Assembly (NCBI RefSeq): GCF_000708755.2
Contig: NZ_JGVU02000006.1
Span: 372,001 to 436,000 of the forward strand
Origin: Metabacillus indicus LMG 22858
GTDB taxonomy: Bacteria; Bacillota; Bacilli; Bacillales; Bacillaceae
DNA length: 64,000 bases
Direction: 5' to 3'
Part shown: positions 59,414 through 64,000 of the stretch, piece by piece
How the letters are laid out: each line of letters opens with the position of its first letter
How positions within the stretch are numbered: position 1 is the stretch's first letter
Made by a program: the position numbers and the translations under genes
The notes under the pieces: generated by a model
The model's input: the letters and a program-made list of their open reading frames with translations, nothing else
The model's database searches: none
What the model was told of the DNA's origin: nothing

Positions 59414-60109
59414 ATGACAAACCTGCTGCAATTTGAAAACGTCAGCTACTGGTATCATCATGAAAATAAAAAGCATGTCATTTTAAACGATATTTCAATC
59501 GGCTTTAACAAAGGAAGCTTTTACACAATTGTCGGCCCTTCAGGTTCAGGTAAAACCACCTTCCTTGCACTGGCCAGTGCCCTCGATCTCCCAAAGGAAG
59601 GATCAGTGCTGTATGAAGGAAAAACGATAAAGAAAATTGGACTTGCCAACTTTCGGAATAAGCATGTATCCATTGTTTTTCAGTCCTACAATCTCCTTCC
59701 CTATATGACGGCTCTGCAAAATGTGACAACAGCCATGGAAATTACAGGATCAAAACAAAAAGACAAAAAAACTTTTGCCTTAGAGATGCTTACGAAAGTG
59801 GGCATCACCGAAAAGCAGGCCCGCCAGAAAGTTCTCACACTCAGCGGCGGTCAGCAGCAGCGCGTTTCCATTGCCAGAGCCCTTTCCTGCGAATCCGATC
59901 TGATTATCGCCGATGAGCCGACAGGCAATCTTGATGAGGACACCGCAAAAGACATTGTCCGCCTGTTTCAGTCTCTTGCCCATGATGAAAATAAATGCAT
60001 CATCGTTGTTACACATGATCCAAGCATTGCCGAGATCTCCGATGTTACGGTAAAGCTTTCTAAAAGGAGCTTTACTGTAAAGGAAAACGGGATTTTAATG
60101 AACCGTTAA
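59414..60109 (+). CDS. ABC transporter ATP-binding protein (LolD/MacB type)
   Basis: The 231-residue ATPase has Walker A IVGPSGSGKTTFLALAS, Q-loop VFQSYNLLPYMTALQNV, signature LSGGQQQRVSIARAL, Walker B DLIIADEPTGNLDED and the His switch VVTHDP. It is in the class pairing with MacB/FtsX permeases, directly downstream of one, and behind AGGAGG. Confidence 0.95.
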   Translation: MTNLLQFENVSYWYHHENKKHVILNDISIGFNKGSFYTIVGPSGSGKTTFLALASALDLPKEGSVLYEGKTIKKIGLANFRNKHVSIVFQSYNLLPYMTALQNVTTAMEITGSKQKDKKTFALEMLTKVGITEKQARQKVLTLSGGQQQRVSIARALSCESDLIIADEPTGNLDEDTAKDIVRLFQSLAHDENKCIIVVTHDPSIAEISDVTVKLSKRSFTVKENGILMNR

Positions 60110-60253
60110 TGGCCGTCTTCAAATTGGCTGGTTTAAAATGTTCGCGCCTGCAGCCTTGACTTTAAATACAGGCACTTCATTTGAAAACAGTTCACTCTTT
60201 CTCCTATAATGTCAAAGAAACTTGTTTATAAAACTCAGAGGAGTGTTCTACAT

Positions 60254-61231
60254 ATGAAAGCATTATTGCTTCAAGGAAAAGGCGAATGGAAAGACATGCA
60301 GGTCGGTGAAAGTGAAAAGCCGTCGCCCGGCAGAGGCGAAATTCTCATTAAAGTGAAAGCAGTCGGACTGAATCCGGTTGATTATAAAACAGCAACAGGC
60401 GGCAATCCGCTTTGGAGCTATCCCCACATTCTCGGCCTTGATGCGGCAGGCATCGTTGAGGAAACAGGTGAAGGCGTGGAGCACCTGCAAATCGGAGACC
60501 GCGTCGTATATCACGGCGACCTGACGAAAAAGGGCGGATTTGCAGAGTACGCTGTGACAACTGCCCACACAGTATCCATCATTCCGGAGTCAGTCTCATT
60601 TGAAGATGCTGCAGCCCTTCCGACTGCGGGCTACACAGCCTATCAGGCTCTTTACAGAAAGCTCCGCGTCACAGAAGGCGAATCGATTCTGATCCACGGG
60701 GGAGCAGGAGGAGTCGGCGGATTTGCCATCCAGATGGCGAAACGTTCAGGACTGACAGTCTATACAACGGCATCTGCCTCCAATCATGAGTTTGTGAAAT
60801 CTCTCGGAGCAGACCATGCAATTGATTACAATGAAACAGACGTTACGGCTGAAATCATGAAGCTGACCGGCGGAAACGGGGTCGATGCTGTCCTTGATAC
60901 AGTAAGCCGTGAGAACGCAACAAACTCTCTTGACTGCCTAGCCTTCAACGGCCGGATTGCCTATATCGCAGGCGCACCTGATTTTACAAAGGTTAAGCCA
61001 TTTACCAAAGCCATTTCGTATCATGAAATCGCTCTTGGCGCTGTTCATCAGTCCGACAACCTCAAGCAGCAAAAAGATCTGGCGGTCATGGGCGATGACA
61101 TGCTGCTTCTGCTTGCTGAAAGACAGCTGAACTCCCTGCTAGAGCAGGTCATCCCGCTTGAAGAAGTGCCGCAAGCACTTGTACAATTATCGGAGCGCCA
61201 TGTAAAGGGAAAAATTGTTGCGAAAATTTGA
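60254..61231 (+). CDS. Zinc-independent NADPH:quinone oxidoreductase-like dehydrogenase (MDR)
   Basis: The 325-residue medium-chain dehydrogenase has the GroES-like N-terminal domain (GRGEILIKVKAVGLNPVDYKTATGG) and a Rossmann NADPH site (ESILIHGGAGGVGGFAIQMAKRSGL). It lacks the Cys/His zinc cluster of alcohol dehydrogenases, so it is quinone or enone reductase-like. Substrate unknown. The ATG at 60254 follows GAGGAGTGTTCTACAT. A single gene with a strong terminator. Confidence 0.9.
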   Translation: MKALLLQGKGEWKDMQVGESEKPSPGRGEILIKVKAVGLNPVDYKTATGGNPLWSYPHILGLDAAGIVEETGEGVEHLQIGDRVVYHGDLTKKGGFAEYAVTTAHTVSIIPESVSFEDAAALPTAGYTAYQALYRKLRVTEGESILIHGGAGGVGGFAIQMAKRSGLTVYTTASASNHEFVKSLGADHAIDYNETDVTAEIMKLTGGNGVDAVLDTVSRENATNSLDCLAFNGRIAYIAGAPDFTKVKPFTKAISYHEIALGAVHQSDNLKQQKDLAVMGDDMLLLLAERQLNSLLEQVIPLEEVPQALVQLSERHVKGKIVAKI

Positions 61232-61239
61232 TAATCGGT

Positions 61240-61274
61240 AAGACCGGGTTTTTGAGCCCGGTCTTTCTTTTTTT
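61240..61274 (+). terminator. Terminator downstream of the oxidoreductase gene
   Basis: AAGACCGGG and CCCGGTCTT pair around TTTTTGAG, followed by a T tract. Confidence 0.93.
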
Positions 61275-61312
61275 ATCCGGACAGGGAATATGCTCATTAC
61301 GGGTTTTGAGGA

Positions 61313-61341
61313 TTGACCCGGGATTGTATCAATACCATAAT
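61313..61341 (+). promoter_or_regulatory. Putative promoter far upstream of ctaB
   Basis: TTGACC and CATAAT are separated by 17 bp. The site is about 265 bp upstream of the ctaB start, so ctaB would have a long leader. In the remaining 250 bases I recognise no known riboswitch and no gene. Confidence 0.4.
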
Positions 61342-61603
61342 GGAGAGAGTGCCTTATTGCAGGGGTATTATCAGAAAAGTTCAATAACGTATAGAAAATG
61401 TTCACAAAGATGCGACATCTTTTTGTCAAATCTATCCGTCTATTACTTTCCAGTTCAAATACCTGTTAAGATAGTAGATAATTAGTTAAGTTAGGTAAGA
61501 GTTTTCGCATGATAAAAGAGCGCATGTGTCTGGTCAGATTCTGCAGGCTGCATACAGCTGCGCTTGCATTTATATTTTTTAACACTTGAAAAGGAGAATT
61601 GTG

Positions 61604-62518
61604 ATGAAAAGTTCAGAGGTTATCGTAGAAGATTCTCTTTCTATAAAAAGCATCTTTTCCTGGAGCAATCTTAAAGCCATCGTCAAAGACGGCATCGTAA
61701 AATCAAACCTTCTCGGCATGTTCGCAGGTCTTTCTGTGGCCCTGTCCGTATATAATGCAAATTTTGTAGACAACATTTTAGTGGTGATTCTCGCCCTGCT
61801 TGGAACAGCAGCCGTTGTAGGCGGAGCAGGCGCAATCAATAACTACTATGACAGAGACATCGACTCTCTTATGCAGCGCACGATGGAAAGACCGACCGTT
61901 ACGGGGTCCATTCATCCGAAGTTTGCGCTCTGGCTCGGAATAGCCCTATCCATCAGCGGGGCAGTGTTCCTGTATCTTATTTCTCCGCTGACAGCTTTTA
62001 TCGGTGTACTTGGTCTCTTTCTGTATTTAGTACCCTACACAATGTGGACGAAACGCAAAACAATCTACAACACGGAAGTGGGAAGCTTATCAGGTGCCAT
62101 TGCTCCGCTGATCGGCTGGGCAGCCATCTCGCCTGACCTGTTTCATCCGGCAGCTTTCGGCCTGTTCGTTCTTATGTTTTTATGGCAGCCTCCGCATTTT
62201 TACGCGATTGCCATCAGACGCTTTGATGACTATAAAAACGCAGGCGTTCCAATGCTTCCGGTCGTGAAAGGAACACCGCGCGCCAAAATTCAAACAATCG
62301 TTTATTTAATTGCCCTGCTAGCAGCTTCATTCCTTTTCCTGTCCTTCAGCAAAGTCGTTGCGTTCTCCATGTTCGCCCTGACTCTTGCATGGATGATCGC
62401 AGGCCTTGCAGGCTATAAGAAAATGGACGACTACAAATGGGCAACAATGATGTTCATCTTCTCGCTGAATCATTTGACGATTATTTTCACTATGCTTATT
62501 ATTGTTTCTTTCCTATAA
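61604..62518 (+). CDS. ctaB: Protoheme IX farnesyltransferase (heme O synthase)
   Basis: The 304-residue polytopic UbiA-family prenyltransferase converts protoheme to heme O for cytochrome oxidases. The signature NNYYDRDIDSLMQRTMERP (Asp-rich prenyl-diphosphate site) and DDYKNAGVPMLPVVKG are intact, with about eight membrane segments. AAAGGAG lies seven bases ahead of the ATG at 61604 (an adjacent GTG also fits). In B. subtilis ctaB is next to ctaA; here it stands alone, so it may correspond to the second paralogue. Confidence 0.94.
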   Translation: MKSSEVIVEDSLSIKSIFSWSNLKAIVKDGIVKSNLLGMFAGLSVALSVYNANFVDNILVVILALLGTAAVVGGAGAINNYYDRDIDSLMQRTMERPTVTGSIHPKFALWLGIALSISGAVFLYLISPLTAFIGVLGLFLYLVPYTMWTKRKTIYNTEVGSLSGAIAPLIGWAAISPDLFHPAAFGLFVLMFLWQPPHFYAIAIRRFDDYKNAGVPMLPVVKGTPRAKIQTIVYLIALLAASFLFLSFSKVVAFSMFALTLAWMIAGLAGYKKMDDYKWATMMFIFSLNHLTIIFTMLIIVSFL

Positions 62519-62548
62519 GAAAAGCCAGCCGCTCAGGCTGGCTTTTTT
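62519..62548. terminator. Bidirectional terminator between ctaB and the RraB gene
   Basis: AAAGCCAGCC and GGCTGGCTTT pair around GCTCA and end in T tract on the + side; A-rich sequence on the other side would serve the convergent gene. Confidence 0.88.
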
Positions 62549-62869
62549 CTATTCCGTCATAACACCCCAGCCGTCCGCGTATCCGCCAAGAGGCTTTACA
62601 ATCGCATCGAGCTTTTTCTGCACGGCCGTAATTTCATTGTGCTTCAAATGCATTTTAATGGAACCGAAGCATGTCCACTCTTCCACATCATCATCATACT
62701 CCATCATGAACTTATAACCGTTATCAGCAAGCGCCTTAATCATCGCTTCCCCGTTCTTCTCATCTGGTACAGCTACATAAAAATCAACATTGTGAGGCTT
62801 TTTAAAATTCAGCCCTTCCCTGTAAAGCATGCTCAGGATCTTGCCGTCCTCATCCTTTGGAAACTTCAT
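62549..62869 (-). CDS. RraB-family (ribonuclease E inhibitor-like) protein
   Basis: The 106-residue acidic protein has the RraB-like ferredoxin-type pattern: FYVAVPDEKNGEAMIKALADNGYKFMMEYDD, WTCFGSIKMHLKHNEITAVQKKLDAIVKPLGGYADGWG. RraB in E. coli inhibits RNase E, an enzyme absent from Bacillus, so here another partner is expected. AGGAGGAG lies upstream of the start. Single gene. Confidence 0.85.
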   Translation of the reverse strand: MKFPKDEDGKILSMLYREGLNFKKPHNVDFYVAVPDEKNGEAMIKALADNGYKFMMEYDDDVEEWTCFGSIKMHLKHNEITAVQKKLDAIVKPLGGYADGWGVMTE

Positions 62870-63010
62870 TCTTACTCCTCCTGCTACTCAAGTCTCTATC
62901 CATTATAAAGCATTCCCATCCTAAAGACCGAGAAAAGTTCAGTCCGATGCCGAATCTGTTTTTCGCGCCGGCTCCCATATAATGAAAGTAACTTAAGGAG
63001 GCGGTAAAAA

Positions 63011-63169
63011 ATGAATAACCACGATTTTTATGTCATGGAAGAACTTCATAAACTCGAAAAGGAAGCACAGCTTAATAAGATGAGAACTGACGATGCCCTT
63101 CAATCCTATTCTAAGGTTCAGCGGAAAAAAGTATGCGCGGACTTTGGGCTATTTAAAATCTGTTTTTGA
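63011..63169 (+). CDS. Small conserved-looking protein of unknown function
   Basis: A 52-codon frame (MNNHDFYVMEELHKLEKEAQ...) is preceded by AAGGAGGCGGTAAAAA, an excellent site, and is rich in charged residues with a C-terminal KVCADFGLFKICF. It looks like a short helical protein; such small proteins are typical of Bacillaceae chromosomes. No function can be assigned. Confidence 0.6.
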   Translation: MNNHDFYVMEELHKLEKEAQLNKMRTDDALQSYSKVQRKKVCADFGLFKICF

Positions 63170-63246
63170 AATTTGAATTAACCACTATTCCTTGATAAGT
63201 AGATATGCTAGAATTGGATATATCTGTAATAATTGGAGGCCTGAAA

Positions 63247-63579
63247 ATGAAAAGAACCATTTTTGGTGCATCAATGTTATTACTTCTCGGAGCATGTTCA
63301 CAAGATCATTCCATTTATGAAGATAATGAAAGAGAAAAAGCCATTGGAGAAAAAATCTTTCATGAGTTAAGCAAAGAGGAATACAACAATGTAGCCGGAC
63401 ACATCGTGGCGGAAGGCATTATTGAAGAAAAGAAGACCATCGCTTTCCTGATAAGACCTCCGGAAGGTGTCAGTTACAGCACGCTTAAGCAAAATGCAAC
63501 TGATGGGATCAATCACGTTCTAAATGAAAATGACATCAGCGGTTATACGATTGAAATAAAAAAAGAGCCAAAATGGTAG
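63247..63579 (+). CDS. Small lipoprotein
   Basis: The 110-residue product has a lipoprotein signal (KRTIFGASMLLLLGAC, lipobox LLGAC) followed by a charged soluble domain (IYEDNEREKAIGEKIFHEL...YTIEIKKEPKW). It is expected to be lipidated by Lgt. The ATG at 63247 has GGAGG eight to ten bases upstream. Function unknown; terminator directly after it. Confidence 0.82.
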   Translation: MKRTIFGASMLLLLGACSQDHSIYEDNEREKAIGEKIFHELSKEEYNNVAGHIVAEGIIEEKKTIAFLIRPPEGVSYSTLKQNATDGINHVLNENDISGYTIEIKKEPKW

Positions 63580-63583
63580 GTTC

Positions 63584-63614
63584 GAGAACTCATAACGAGT
63601 TCTCTTTTTCGTTT
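63584..63614 (+). terminator. Terminator of the lipoprotein gene
   Basis: GAGAACTC and GAGTTCTC pair around ATAAC and a TTTTTC tract follows. Confidence 0.85.
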
Positions 63615-63666
63615 ATATCAATCAACTTATAAAACGGCGATTCCCTCAAGAATCGCCGCTCCACTC

Positions 63667-64000
63667 TCACTTCTTGCGAGTATCTGCGTAAACTGCCATC
63701 GCATCCCGCATGAAAACGGCAAGACCTTCACCGAACTTGTCGATGTTCTTAGTAAACCGCTCATCGTCAATATACAGCTGGCCAAGCCCTTTGAACGCAT
63801 CAAGTGAATAGCTGCCAAATTCATTGAGAAGGGTATACCATTCGCCGATTGCTTCCTGTGCCTCCTTAGAATCAGGTGCTGTATGGCGCACATCTGCAAG
63901 TCTTCTGTACAGGTCGTTGAACCGCTCCTGCATATCTTGATTCATACCGGCTGCTTTTTGATTCGCCTCATCAACTGCTTTGTCCCCGTAAAGCTTCCGT
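63667..64000 (-). CDS. TipAS-domain C-terminus of a MerR-family regulator (TipA/Mta type), partial
   Basis: The frame enters from the right edge (no start in the window) and ends at 63667. The visible 110 residues (KLYGDKAVDEANQKAAGM, ERFNDLYRRLADVRHTAPDSKEAQ, FGSYSLDAFKGLGQLYIDDERFTKNIDKFGEGLAVFMRDAMAVYADTRKK) match the TipAS antibiotic-recognition helical domain found at the C-terminus of MerR activators such as Mta and TipAL. The DNA-binding part would lie beyond position 64000. Likely an activator of a drug or peptide efflux gene. Confidence 0.85.
   Translation of the reverse strand, partial: RKLYGDKAVDEANQKAAGMNQDMQERFNDLYRRLADVRHTAPDSKEAQEAIGEWYTLLNEFGSYSLDAFKGLGQLYIDDERFTKNIDKFGEGLAVFMRDAMAVYADTRKK

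Overview
The window is a chromosomal segment of a Bacillaceae bacterium (Firmicutes). Gene content and order closely follow Bacillus subtilis: secG-est-rnr-smpB-ssrA, cggR-gapA-pgk-tpiA-gpmI-eno, sigL-yvfG, clpP, yvcI-rapZ-yvcK-whiA-crh, trxB, hisZGDBHAFI, yvoF-ppaX-yvoD-lgt-hprK, yvlABCD, csbA-uvrB-uvrA. Strong AGGAGG-type ribosome sites, TTG/GTG starts, a tmRNA tag ending ALAA, CtsR, LexA, CggR and sigma-W sites and many intrinsic terminators fit the same group. No species can be named from the sequence alone.

Left end (1-5240). A small sulfur-stress locus comes first: a membrane-anchored rhodanese-like start, a DsrE-like protein, a CstR-type persulfide sensor (Cys31/Cys60) and a second rhodanese-like protein without a catalytic Cys. 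Three TACCC-N4-GGGTA operators mark the locus. An ECF sigma factor gene cut off after about 43 codons follows. Then comes an AT-rich 3.2 kb island holding one large gene, an HD-phosphohydrolase/Hsp90-like ATPase fusion, which abuts the 3' end of the tmRNA gene. This island is the best candidate here for an undescribed, possibly defensive, system.

5.2-25 kb. Trans-translation and RNA decay (smpB, rnr), an esterase and secG come first. An EamA transporter and a NERD/zinc-ribbon protein sit next to a 52-bp tandem-repeat array. The lower-glycolysis operon with its regulator CggR follows, then sigL, a cell-wall amidase, tRNA-Arg(CCG), a V4R-STAS protein and clpP under CtsR control.

25-43 kb. A 226-bp long tandem repeat separates clpP from the convergent crh-whiA-yvcK-rapZ-nudix cluster, which joins carbon control and cell-wall metabolism. 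trxB, a TPR protein, the complete eight-gene histidine operon and yvoF-ppaX-yvoD-lgt-hprK follow. HPr kinase (hprK) and Crh are partners in catabolite repression.

43-64 kb. This part holds a SPOR-tailed amidase, a secreted metallophosphoesterase, mscL, the sigma-W-driven yvlABCD envelope-stress operon, a second 52-bp tandem array, uvrA/uvrB with a perfect LexA box, csbA and prfC. A two-component system with a 28-residue membrane peptide is divergent from a MacB-like ABC transporter. A quinone oxidoreductase, heme O synthase, an RraB-family protein, a small acidic protein, a lipoprotein and the C-terminal part of a TipA-like regulator complete the window.

Most of the window is ordinary core genome. 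The unusual parts are the ssrA-flanking island, the three tandem-repeat arrays, two 139-bp palindromic elements, a palindrome shared by two distant loci, and the small membrane peptide beside the histidine kinase.
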